In this document: positions 26,880 to 34,802 of the stretch, piece by piece
Numbering within the stretch: position 1 is the stretch's first letter
Layout: each line of letters begins with the position of its first letter
Assembly (NCBI RefSeq): GCF_052044135.1
Contig: NZ_JBQDYF010000019.1
Coordinates: 1-64,000 of the forward strand
Length of the DNA stretch: 64,000 nucleotides
Direction of reading: 5' to 3'
Source: Salinisphaera sp052044135
GTDB lineage: Bacteria > Pseudomonadota > Gammaproteobacteria > Nevskiales > Salinisphaeraceae
Notes under the pieces: generated by a model
Database searches by the model: none
What the model was told of the DNA's origin: nothing
The model's input: only the letters and a program-made list of their open reading frames with translations
Position numbers and translations under genes: made by a program

Positions 26880-28256
26880 ATGACGGCCACCGTCAAGAGC
26901 ATCAATCCGGCCAATGGCCAGACCATCCGTGAATTCGACACGATCACGGACGAACAACTACAGCAGAAGATCGAGCAGACCCATGAGGCGTTTCTCGACT
27001 GGAAACAGCGTTCGTTCGACGAGCGCGGTGCCATCGTCCGCAAGATCGGCGAACTGCTCGTCTCGCAAACGGATCGATTGTCGCGTCTGATGACCGACGA
27101 AATGGGCAAGCCCATCAGTCAGGCGCCGGGTGAGCTTGAGCTCTGCAAGGGCATCTGTGACTACAGTGCCGACCATGCCGCCCAGGTGCTGGCCGACGAG
27201 CCGCGCGACCTGCCCGGCGGCCGCGCAGTGGTCACGCATCAGCCGATCGGCGTCATCTTCGGCATCCAGCCCTGGAACTTTCCGTTCTATCAGGTGATTC
27301 GCTATACCGTCGCCAATCTGATGGCCGGCAATACCGTGTTGCTCAAGCACGCGCCCAACGTCTGGGGCTGCGCCGAGGCGCTCGAGCAGATCTGCCGCGA
27401 GGCGGGGCTGCCCGAGAACGTGTTCAACGTGCTCTATATTCACGATGAACAGGCCAGCCAGGTCACCAGGCATCCGCGTGTGCGCGGTGTCACCTTCACC
27501 GGCAGTGCGGCGACCGGCCGCAAGATTGCCGCCGACGCCAGCCAGCATCTGAAGAAGACAGTGCTGGAACTGGGCAGCAACGACGCTTTCCTGGTGCTCG
27601 AGGATGCCGATATCGACAAGGCTGTGGATGCCTGTGTCACCGGTCGGATCAACAACAACGGCCAGACCTGCGTGGCAGCCAAGCGCTTCGTAGTGGTCGA
27701 CGCGGTGTACGAGAAGTTCCGCGATGCTTACGTCGAAAAGATGAAGCAGGTGGAATTCGGCGATCCGGCCGACGAAAACACCCAGCTCGGCCCGCTCGCG
27801 CGCGAAGACCTGCGCGACAAGCTGCACCAACAGGTCAAGGAATCGGTCGCCAATGGCGCGACCTGTGCCATCGGCGGCGAGGTACCGGATGTCGAAGGTT
27901 TCTTCTATCCGGTCACTGTGCTGGAAAACGTCAAACCCGGCATGCCGGCCTATGACGGCGAGTTGTTCGGCCCGGCCGCCTCGCTCATCCGGGCGAAGGA
28001 CGAAGCCGATGCCATTCGTATTGCCAACGACTCGGTCTACGGCCTGGGCGGCGGCATCTTTTCGGAAGACGAAAAGCGTGCCGAACGTCTGGCGCGGGAC
28101 CATTTCGATACCGGCATGGTCAGCATCAACGGCTACTACATCGCCCAGCCCAATCTGCCATTCGGCGGCGTCAAGGACAGTGGTTACGGCCGCGAACACG
28201 GCGGCTTCGGCATGCGCGAATTCATCAACAGCAAGTCGCTGATGATCGCGCAGTAG
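26880..28256 (+). CDS. NAD(P)-dependent succinate-semialdehyde-type dehydrogenase (Sad/GabD2-like)
   Basis: A 458-residue aldehyde dehydrogenase superfamily enzyme. The oxyanion/entry segment is IQPWNFPFYQVIRYTVAN, the catalytic Glu lies in VLELGSNDAFLVLEDAD (about residue 232) and the catalytic Cys in NNNGQTCVAAKRFVV (about 263). Length and the short N-terminus match the E. coli Sad (YneI) branch, which oxidises succinate semialdehyde and related short semialdehydes. The ATG at 26880 has GGAG upstream. A strong rho-independent terminator follows the stop, so this is a one-gene transcript. No GABA transaminase gene lies nearby, so the exact substrate is open. Confidence 0.88.
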   Translation: MTATVKSINPANGQTIREFDTITDEQLQQKIEQTHEAFLDWKQRSFDERGAIVRKIGELLVSQTDRLSRLMTDEMGKPISQAPGELELCKGICDYSADHAAQVLADEPRDLPGGRAVVTHQPIGVIFGIQPWNFPFYQVIRYTVANLMAGNTVLLKHAPNVWGCAEALEQICREAGLPENVFNVLYIHDEQASQVTRHPRVRGVTFTGSAATGRKIAADASQHLKKTVLELGSNDAFLVLEDADIDKAVDACVTGRINNNGQTCVAAKRFVVVDAVYEKFRDAYVEKMKQVEFGDPADENTQLGPLAREDLRDKLHQQVKESVANGATCAIGGEVPDVEGFFYPVTVLENVKPGMPAYDGELFGPAASLIRAKDEADAIRIANDSVYGLGGGIFSEDEKRAERLARDHFDTGMVSINGYYIAQPNLPFGGVKDSGYGREHGGFGMREFINSKSLMIAQ

Positions 28257-28279
28257 TCGCGGGCCAATACGCCACTTGA

Positions 28280-28337
28280 CCCGGTCGCTGCTTTCGGCGA
28301 CCGTCGCAAAACCCCGGTCTTCGGCCGGGGTTTTTTT
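28280..28337 (+). terminator. Tandem hairpins with T-run after aldehyde dehydrogenase
   Basis: A first hairpin GGTCGC/GCGACC (about 28282-28301) is followed by the classic terminator at 28308-28337. In the latter ACCCCGG and CCGGGGT pair around TCTTCGG-type loop bases and seven T residues follow. It lies about 50 bases after the stop codon. Confidence 0.85.
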
Positions 28338-29089
28338 GCGTTGGACAATCAGGCCGTCAGGGGTGGCTGATTTCCCTTGCAGCCCAAGCTTGTTTTTCGA
28401 CGTGACAATGGTTCGATTGTGACGTATCGCCCCGCGAGCGGCGGGCGCTGTGTCTGTTCACCTGCGGCGGGCCTGCGATGAGCGCGGTCTGGCGCGAAAT
28501 GTCCAACCGGCGCCGGTTGAGGGCGAACCGGCGGCCGCCGGTGGACACGGCGGCATGATGCCGCGCTGGCCGCCGTGGGCAACACCATCAAGCGCGGCGA
28601 GGCCAACGTCGATATGCAGCGACTGACGCGTTAGCGGGGACAAAGCGGGGCGTGGTGTGCCTGGCCCGGCGCGAGCCGAGCGATCATGGCCTGGACGAAA
28701 GCCGCCCCGATGGTTTTGTCGCGATCCATTCGTTCGGCACGTGCGCGCTTATCGAACCCGGATACGGGCCAATAGCGGGCCAGAATGCCCTGGGCCGCGG
28801 CTCGCTCGGTGGCCCTGGCTCGCCACCGGCGTTTGTTCTGGCTTGGCAATCGATTTGCACGAAATCGACCACAGCCGAATTCAATTCGCCTATAGTTATC
28901 GCAAGGCCGCTTTCTATCAGGCGTGCCGTTGGGAGGGGGGTAATCCGGTTCCTTACCGTCCGGCCTCGATGTGAGGGGCGGCCTCCTCCTGCGTGTCGTC
29001 TCGGGTACGTGCCCGGATATTCGACAGGCAATTCAAGCCGGGTTAACAAGCCGGGTTAACTAGAATGAGATCAATCGAGGAGAACAACA
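28338..29089. other. Intergenic region upstream of the liv-type operon
   Basis: About 750 bases without a supported gene. At 28558-28635 a plus-strand stretch reads DAALAAVGNTIKRGEANVDM and then QRLTR before a stop. It looks like the tail of a decayed gene of unknown family, with no intact upstream frame. The right end holds the 13-bp tandem repeat and the ribosome site GAGGAGAA for the binding-protein gene. Confidence 0.4.
29034..29059. repeat. Tandem 13-bp repeat before the liv-type operon
   Basis: CAAGCCGGGTTAA occurs twice with no spacer (29034-29046 and 29047-29059), about 30 bases before the start codon of the binding-protein gene. It could be a regulator site or a simple tandem duplication in the 5' untranslated region. 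Confidence 0.6.
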
Positions 29090-30310
29090 ATGCGCAAATC
29101 ATTAATGGCAGCACTGCTGGTGGCCAGTGCCGTGCTGCCCGCCGCGGGTCTTGCCCAGGCCAATACCCTGACCATCGGCTTTACCTCGTCGGAGACGGGC
29201 AAGCTCAACGCCGACGCCACCCCGCAGCTGCGCGGCTTCGAGATGTGGCGCGATCAGGTCAACGCCAACGGCGGCATCAAGGCTGGCGGTACCGACTACA
29301 AGATCAAGCTCAAGTACTACGATGACCAGTCCAAGGCCGGCCGTGTGCAGCAGCTGTATAGCCGGTTGATCCTGCAGGATAATGCCGACTTCCTATTCAG
29401 CCCGTATTCCTCGGGCCTGACCTCCACTGCGGCCGTGGTTTCCGAGCAGTTCGGCAAGATCATGCTGACCACCGGGGCCGCCGAGGGCAAGACGTACAAG
29501 CTCGGCAACAAGTATCTCTTCCAGATGTATACGCCGGCCGCGCAATACCTGAAGAGTGCGCTGGAGGTGGTCAAGGCGAACAACCCAAAGGCGAAGATCG
29601 CGCTGGTCTACTCCAACGACGGTTTCTCGCAGGGGGCAGCCGCCGGCGCGGCGGATGCGGCGAAGTCGATGGGGCTGAATATCGTACTCAACCAGTCCTA
29701 TTCGCCCGACACCACGGACTTCGGCCCGATCATCAACAAGATCGTGTCCTCGGGCGCGAATGTGTTGATCGGCGGCGGGCACTATGCCGATGGCAGCACA
29801 CTCGCTCGCCAGCTCTACGACAAGAAATCCAATCTGGAATTCATTTCCCTGCTGGTGGCGCCGGACATTCCCAAGTTCGCATCGCTGGGCGAAGCGGCCG
29901 AGGGCGTGACGGTGCCGTCGCAGTGGGAGCCCAGCGTGGCCTATAAGCCGGATTTCGGGCCGACCGCGTCGCAGTTCACCACGATGTTCCAGAACAAATA
30001 CCACACCAAGCCCGGCTATCATGCCGCCGGCGGTTACGCGGCGGGTCTGGTGCTGCAGCATGCCATCGAGCAGGCAGGTTCGATCAAGACGGATGCGGTC
30101 GCCAAGGCGCTGAATGCGATGGATGCGACCACGTTCTACGGTCATATTCATTTTGCCACCAAGCCTGACGAGCACGGGCTGCAGATTGGCCACGACATGG
30201 TGCTGGCACAGTGGCAGCAGGGTAGCGACGGCAAACTCGAAAGCAAGGTGGTCTGGCCGAAGTCGGCCAGCAATGCCGCGATCGTGTATCCGCTGAAGAA
30301 ATCGCACTAA
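29090..30310 (+). CDS. Branched-chain-type ABC transporter substrate-binding protein
   Basis: A 406-residue periplasmic protein with a clear signal peptide (MRKSLMAALLVASAVLPAAG, then LAQA) and a mature start near NTLTIGFTSSETGKL. The body is a type I periplasmic binding fold of the Leu/Ile/Val family: LRGFEMWRDQVNANGGIKAG near residue 47, KIALVYSNDGFSQGAAAG near 170, GYHAAGGYAAGLVLQ near 305. It captures a ligand and delivers it to the LivHM channel encoded next. The ligand may be a branched-chain or aromatic amino acid, or another small amide or acid; the downstream acyl-CoA ligase and crotonase-like genes leave this open. Ribosome site GAGGAGAA. Confidence 0.88.
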   Translation: MRKSLMAALLVASAVLPAAGLAQANTLTIGFTSSETGKLNADATPQLRGFEMWRDQVNANGGIKAGGTDYKIKLKYYDDQSKAGRVQQLYSRLILQDNADFLFSPYSSGLTSTAAVVSEQFGKIMLTTGAAEGKTYKLGNKYLFQMYTPAAQYLKSALEVVKANNPKAKIALVYSNDGFSQGAAAGAADAAKSMGLNIVLNQSYSPDTTDFGPIINKIVSSGANVLIGGGHYADGSTLARQLYDKKSNLEFISLLVAPDIPKFASLGEAAEGVTVPSQWEPSVAYKPDFGPTASQFTTMFQNKYHTKPGYHAAGGYAAGLVLQHAIEQAGSIKTDAVAKALNAMDATTFYGHIHFATKPDEHGLQIGHDMVLAQWQQGSDGKLESKVVWPKSASNAAIVYPLKKSH

Positions 30311-30324
30311 ATCCGGTTTCGGAT

Positions 30325-30356
30325 CCGGGTCGGGGCCGGTGCGGGCCCCGACCCGG
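30325..30356 (+). other. Perfect hairpin between binding-protein and permease genes
   Basis: CCGGGTCGGGGCC pairs exactly with GGCCCCGACCCGG around a 6-base loop, 14 bases after the stop of the binding-protein gene and 29 bases before livH. There is no T-run. Such hairpins in ABC operons commonly protect the upstream mRNA and dampen downstream expression, giving excess binding protein. Confidence 0.75.
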
Positions 30357-30385
30357 TGGCGTCATCCACGGCAGAGGCCGTCACA

Positions 30386-31261
30386 ATGTTCTATGACTTG
30401 ATCGCTTCGTTGGTCAACGGGGTGCTCGTGGGCGCGATCTATGGGCTCGCGGCCATCGGGCTCACGCTTATTTTCGGCGTGATGAACGTGATCAACCTGA
30501 TGCACGGGGCCACGATCGCCCTGGGCATGTTCGCGCTGTATTTTCTGGCAACGGCGGCCGGACTCAATCCTTATTTGTCGATTCCCGTGGTGCTCGCCGG
30601 CGGATTCGTGTTCGGGGTGGGGGTGTACTGGATTGCGGTCCACCGGGTGATTGGCGGTTCCGATCTGATGACGCTGCTGGCGACCTTTGCCGTGAACATG
30701 ATCATCATCGGTATCGGCACCGCGGTCTGGAGCACCAGTCCGTACAATGTCGACGTGAGCGTGCCGCAGCTGACGGTGAGCCTGCATGGCTACACCATTC
30801 CCGGTACCCAACTGGTAGCGGCGGCACTGGCCGTGATCCTGGCCGGGCTGCTGTACGCCTTTCTTTATTACACCCGGCTGGGTAAGGCGATCCGCGCGGT
30901 GGCCAACAACCGCCAGGCCGCCGAGCTGATGGGCATCAATACCCAGTGGGTGCTGGCCATCTCCTTCGGGATCGGCATTGCGGTGGCCGCAGCCGCCGGG
31001 CTGCTGATCGCCACGCTGTTTCCGTTCACCATCCTGTCGGGCGCGAATTACGAGCTCAAGAGCTTCGTGGTGGTCGTGCTCGGCGGTTTGGGCGATCCCG
31101 CCGGCGCGTTGCTGGGCGGCATCCTGCTGGGGTTGATCGAGGGCGTGAGCGCGCCATTCGTCGATGTCAGCTGGACCCCGGTGATCGAATTCACGCTGTT
31201 CGTGCTTATTCTGGTGCTCTTCCCGAAGGGCCTGTTGCGTTTCGGGCGGGGTAAGCGATGA
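30386..31261 (+). CDS. livH: Branched-chain-type ABC permease
   Basis: A 291-residue integral membrane protein of the LivH family with about eight hydrophobic segments. Characteristic stretches are GAIYGLAAIGLTLIFGVMNV near the N-terminus, KAIRAVANNRQAAELMGIN (the EAA-like cytoplasmic loop that contacts the ATPase) near residue 170, and VVVLGGLGDPAGALLGGILL near 230. It forms one half of the translocation channel with LivM. The ATG at 30386 is used because the longer frame adds non-conserved residues. Its stop overlaps the livM start (ATGA), so translation is coupled. Confidence 0.9.
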   Translation: MFYDLIASLVNGVLVGAIYGLAAIGLTLIFGVMNVINLMHGATIALGMFALYFLATAAGLNPYLSIPVVLAGGFVFGVGVYWIAVHRVIGGSDLMTLLATFAVNMIIIGIGTAVWSTSPYNVDVSVPQLTVSLHGYTIPGTQLVAAALAVILAGLLYAFLYYTRLGKAIRAVANNRQAAELMGINTQWVLAISFGIGIAVAAAAGLLIATLFPFTILSGANYELKSFVVVVLGGLGDPAGALLGGILLGLIEGVSAPFVDVSWTPVIEFTLFVLILVLFPKGLLRFGRGKR

Positions 31262-32223
31262 TTCTCAAGCGACCCACATTTTGGATCATCCTGCTGGTTG
31301 CGGCGGCATTCGCGCTGATCCCCGCGGTCACCGGTGATATCGCCCTGCGTGAAAGCCTGTTGCTGGGCGCGGTGTACATCATCCTGGCGTCGAATCTGAA
31401 CCTGATGATCGGCTACACCGCCTACGTCAATTTCGGCAATATCGCGTTCTTCGGCCTCGGCGGCTATATCGGTTTGTATGTGGTCAACACGCTGCATTGG
31501 TCGCTGTGGCCGGCATGCCTGATCGCCGGTTGCGTGGTGAGCCTGTTGGCGCTGGTGCTGGGCAGCGGCATCCTGCGGCTGCGTGGTGCCTATTTCGCGC
31601 TGGCCACGATCGGCGTCAACGAGGCGGTCAAGGCGTTCGTCACCAATTTCCAGCCGTTCGGTGGCGCCAGCGGGATGTATCTGTCGTTTTCGAGCTTCAA
31701 CGCGTTGGGTGGGGCCCGGCACGCGCTGTGGCTGGCCTATTTCGCCATGATTGCCCTCATGGCGCTGTCCATGATCCTGAGCCTGGTGATCAAGCGTTCG
31801 CGCTTCGGGCTGGGCCTGTTCGCCATCCGCGAGGATGAGGACGCGGCACAGGTTCTGGGTGTGAAAGCCCCGCTGTACAAAAGCCTGACCTACGCCGCCT
31901 CCGCCTTTATTCCCGCCATGGCCGGCACGATCTATTTCTTCAAGAACGGGGTGATTCTGCCGGAGCAGGCGTTCGATCTGACGTTGTCGATCGAGGCCAT
32001 CGTGATGCTGATGCTCGGCGGCCAGGGCACGGTCCTCGGGGTGGCATTGGGCGCGTTCGCCTACGAGCAGTTCCGCGGCTATCTGCTGGTGTCGTCGACT
32101 TTTTCTCAGTTCCAGCTGGTGGTGGCCGGCATCCTTTTGCTGCTGATCGTGCTGTTCCTGCCGGAAGGCTTCATGGGCTGGGTCTATCGCCGCGTGCCCC
32201 GGTTACGGAAGGTGATTGAATGA
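31258..32223 (+). CDS. livM: Branched-chain-type ABC permease
   Basis: A 321-residue integral membrane protein of the LivM family: YIILASNLNLMIGYTAYVNF near residue 40, FAIREDEDAAQVLGVKAPLYK (cytoplasmic ATPase-contact loop) near 188, and VMLMLGGQGTVLGVALGAF near 250. It pairs with LivH to form the channel. It overlaps livH by 4 bases at the front and livG by 4 bases at the back. It is of the shorter LivM type without the extended N-terminus found in enterics. Confidence 0.9.
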   Translation: MILKRPTFWIILLVAAAFALIPAVTGDIALRESLLLGAVYIILASNLNLMIGYTAYVNFGNIAFFGLGGYIGLYVVNTLHWSLWPACLIAGCVVSLLALVLGSGILRLRGAYFALATIGVNEAVKAFVTNFQPFGGASGMYLSFSSFNALGGARHALWLAYFAMIALMALSMILSLVIKRSRFGLGLFAIREDEDAAQVLGVKAPLYKSLTYAASAFIPAMAGTIYFFKNGVILPEQAFDLTLSIEAIVMLMLGGQGTVLGVALGAFAYEQFRGYLLVSSTFSQFQLVVAGILLLLIVLFLPEGFMGWVYRRVPRLRKVIE

Positions 32224-32975
32224 GCGCGATACTGCAAGTCAGCGGTCTGAGCAAACGCTTCGGGGGCGTTCAGGCGGTCAACGGTGTCGATTTCGAGATC
32301 GCCGAAGGTGAAATATTCGGCCTGATCGGTCCGAACGGCGCCGGCAAGACGACGTTGTTCAATCTGATCAACGGTGTCATTCCGCCGGACACCGGCGAGG
32401 TGGTGTTCAAGGGCGAGACGATCACGGGTATGGCGCCGTATAACGTGGTTCGCAAAGGGCTCGCTCGCACGCATCAGATTGTGAAACCGCTCAACGATAT
32501 GACGGTGCTGGACAACGTCACCGTCGGCGCCTGCTTCGGGGCCGAACATCTGTCGCTCAAGGCGGCGGCCAAGGCGGCCCGCGAGAGCCTTGAAACCGTG
32601 GGGTTGGCCGATCGGGCCGAAATGCTGGCCGGGCATCTGAACATCGCCAGCAAGAAACGGCTGGAAATCGCGCGCGCTCTGGCCGGGCGGCCGCAGTTGT
32701 TGCTGCTCGATGAAACCCTGGCGGGTCTGAATCCGACCGAAGTCGAACACATGATCGGCGTCATCCGGCGCATCCGCGAGGAGCGCGGTATCTCGATCCT
32801 GATGATCGAACATCTCATGCAGGTGATCATGCAACTGTCGGATCGGATCATGGTATTGAACTTCGGCGAGAAACTGGCCGAAGGCCAGCCGGAGGAAATC
32901 GCCCACGACAAGATTGTTATCGAGGCCTATCTCGGCGATGCCGACCTGGCCAACCGCCTGATGGAGGAGTCGTGA
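32220..32975 (+). CDS. livG: Branched-chain-type ABC ATPase
   Basis: A 251-residue cytoplasmic ATPase. Walker A is GPNGAGKTTLFNLINGV near residue 37, the Q-loop lies near LARTHQIVKPLN, Walker B and D-loop are LLLLDETLAGLNPTEV near 160, and the H-loop is MIEHLMQ near 195. The ABC signature is degenerate: the sequence before Walker B reads LNIASKKRLEIARAL, not LSGGQ; in many LivG proteins this motif reads LSYGxQRRLEIARAL. The C-terminal GEKLAEGQPEEI segment is typical. Coupled by ATGA and GTGA overlaps to both neighbours. Confidence 0.9.
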   Translation: MSAILQVSGLSKRFGGVQAVNGVDFEIAEGEIFGLIGPNGAGKTTLFNLINGVIPPDTGEVVFKGETITGMAPYNVVRKGLARTHQIVKPLNDMTVLDNVTVGACFGAEHLSLKAAAKAARESLETVGLADRAEMLAGHLNIASKKRLEIARALAGRPQLLLLDETLAGLNPTEVEHMIGVIRRIREERGISILMIEHLMQVIMQLSDRIMVLNFGEKLAEGQPEEIAHDKIVIEAYLGDADLANRLMEES

Positions 32976-33688
32976 GCAAAGCCCTATTGCAACTCGAGGA
33001 TGTGGAATCCGGTTACGGCGAGCTCCAGGTGCTCTGGGGCGTGAGCCTGCAGGTGCAGCCGCATGGCATGACCACATTGGTCGGCGCGAACGGCGCCGGC
33101 AAGACCACATTGCTGCGTGCGGCCACCGGTAGTATCAGCGCCTGGCGCGGTCGGGTGCGTTTCGATGGCGAGGATGTGACGCGTCTGTCGGCGCACGACA
33201 AGGCCAGCCGTGGGCTGATTCTGGTGCCCGAAGGCCGGCAACTGTTCAATGACATGACGGTCGAGGAAAACCTCGAACTGGGCGCCTACGCCAAGCGTGC
33301 GCGGCAGAAATTCTCGGCCAGTCTGGAGCGTGTGTATAACTATTTCCCGCGCCTGAAGGAGCGCCGCGACCAGAAGGCGGGCACGTTCTCCGGCGGCGAG
33401 CAGCAGATGCTGGCGGTCGCCCGGGGCCTGATGGCTGATCCCAAGGTGCTCATCATCGATGAACTGTCGCTCGGACTGTCGCCGTTGCTCACGCAGCAAC
33501 TGTTCGGGACCCTGCGCGAGCTGAAGTCCGAGGGGCTGACCATTCTGCTGGTCGAACAGAACCTGCACCTGGCCCTGGCGCTGTCCGATTATGCCTATGT
33601 ACTGGCCGAGGGCCGGCTGCACAGTCAGGGCCCGTCGCGGGACGTCGCCCGCGATCCGGAGGTGCGCAAGGCCTATATGGGGGTGTGA
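32972..33688 (+). CDS. livF: Branched-chain-type ABC ATPase
   Basis: A 238-residue ATPase with Walker A VGANGAGKTTLLRAATG near residue 37, signature TFSGGEQQMLAVARGLMADP near 136, Walker B VLIIDELSLGLSPLL near 157 and H-loop VEQNLHLAL near 190. In this gene the signature is intact, whereas in livG it is degenerate. If the heterodimer forms normally, only one composite site has a standard signature. GTG start, overlapping livG by four bases. It ends the transporter part of the operon. Confidence 0.92.
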   Translation: MSKALLQLEDVESGYGELQVLWGVSLQVQPHGMTTLVGANGAGKTTLLRAATGSISAWRGRVRFDGEDVTRLSAHDKASRGLILVPEGRQLFNDMTVEENLELGAYAKRARQKFSASLERVYNYFPRLKERRDQKAGTFSGGEQQMLAVARGLMADPKVLIIDELSLGLSPLLTQQLFGTLRELKSEGLTILLVEQNLHLALALSDYAYVLAEGRLHSQGPSRDVARDPEVRKAYMGV

Positions 33689-33957
33689 TGGGTTGCCTGG
33701 CCTGCGTAGCGGGGCCTTCTGGAAGAACGTTGCTCGGTGCGGACACGCACGCCGTGCGGCCATGACCGGCGCAACAGTTCCGGCGGCCGTGTGCATAACC
33801 CGATTGCTTTAATGGCGCCGTGCCCGGGAGTTGGTAGGCTGGGTTGTGCGGACAATGCCAACCCGAGACTGACCGGTGCGACAAGGCGAGCGTTCGGAAA
33901 CGTCGCTTGTCCAGGGTTTGATTTCGACAGTTAACGGCCCGGATTCGAGATTCAGCC

Positions 33958-34779
33958 ATGCAGCCAGAACAACGCGCCGAGCAACACGACGACATACTCC
34001 TGGAAGCGTGTGACGACCGGGGGATTCTCCGGCTGACATTGAACGATGTCGCTCGCCGCAACGCGCTCTCCGAGGCCATGCTCACCCGCCTGCGGGAGAC
34101 GCTGGACCGGGCGGCGGCGCACGAATCGGTCCGCGTGATCGTGCTGGCGGCTCATGGCTCGGCCTTTTGTGCCGGGCACGATCTCAGGGAGATCACGGCC
34201 GCGCGGCAGGCGCCGGATCGTGGCCGCGCCTATTTCGACGGCCTGATGGCCCGGTGCTCCGGCGTGATGCAGGCGATCGTAAACAACCCCAAGCCGGTCA
34301 TCGCCGAGGTCACGGCTGTGGCCACCGCCGCCGGTTGTCAGTTGGTTGCCAGCTGCGATCTCGCGTACGCGGGCCCGCAGGCGCGTTTCGCCACGCCCGG
34401 TGTTCATATCGGCCTGTTCTGCGCCACGCCAATGGTCGCGCTGTCGAGAAATGTGGCGAACAAGCACGCGATGGAGATGCTGCTGACCGGCGATCTGATA
34501 ACCGCCGAAAGGGCAGCCGACATCGGGCTGGTCAATCGAGTCATTTCGGCGGATGAGCTGACGGCGCACGTGGATGGCGTGGCGCGTCAGGTGGCTGCGA
34601 AATCGGGCCTGACCGTCGCGATCGGCAAGAAGGCGTTCTATCGCCAGCGCGAGATGCCGCTGGCACAAGCGTACGAATACGCCGCGGGTGTGATGGTCGG
34701 CAACATGCTGGAGCACGACGCCGAGGAGGGGATCAACGCCTTTCTCGACAAGCGCGCCCCGCAATGGTCCGACCGATAG
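33958..34779 (+). CDS. Enoyl-CoA hydratase/isomerase-fold protein (ECHDC3-like)
   Basis: A 273-residue crotonase-fold protein: GILRLTLNDVARRNALSEAM near residue 20, then AAHGSAFCAGHDLREI, which forms the CoA oxyanion loop near 66. The two catalytic glutamates of classic enoyl-CoA hydratase are missing: the first place reads TAAGCQLVASCDLAY (Gln) and the second FATPGVHIGLF (Gly). This pattern is shared with the ECHDC3 branch, whose reaction is poorly known. The gene lies 269 bases after livF and 23 bases before the acyl-CoA ligase, so it and the ligase form one unit that may process a CoA thioester of the imported substrate. Confidence 0.82.
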   Translation: MQPEQRAEQHDDILLEACDDRGILRLTLNDVARRNALSEAMLTRLRETLDRAAAHESVRVIVLAAHGSAFCAGHDLREITAARQAPDRGRAYFDGLMARCSGVMQAIVNNPKPVIAEVTAVATAAGCQLVASCDLAYAGPQARFATPGVHIGLFCATPMVALSRNVANKHAMEMLLTGDLITAERAADIGLVNRVISADELTAHVDGVARQVAAKSGLTVAIGKKAFYRQREMPLAQAYEYAAGVMVGNMLEHDAEEGINAFLDKRAPQWSDR

Positions 34780-34802
34780 TGCCCAGGCCCAGGAGCGATG
34801 CC

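Noticed and set aside
26958..28199. A 413-codon minus-strand frame
   Set aside because: It is antisense to the aldehyde dehydrogenase, whose catalytic residues are intact. It has no ribosome site and no family features.
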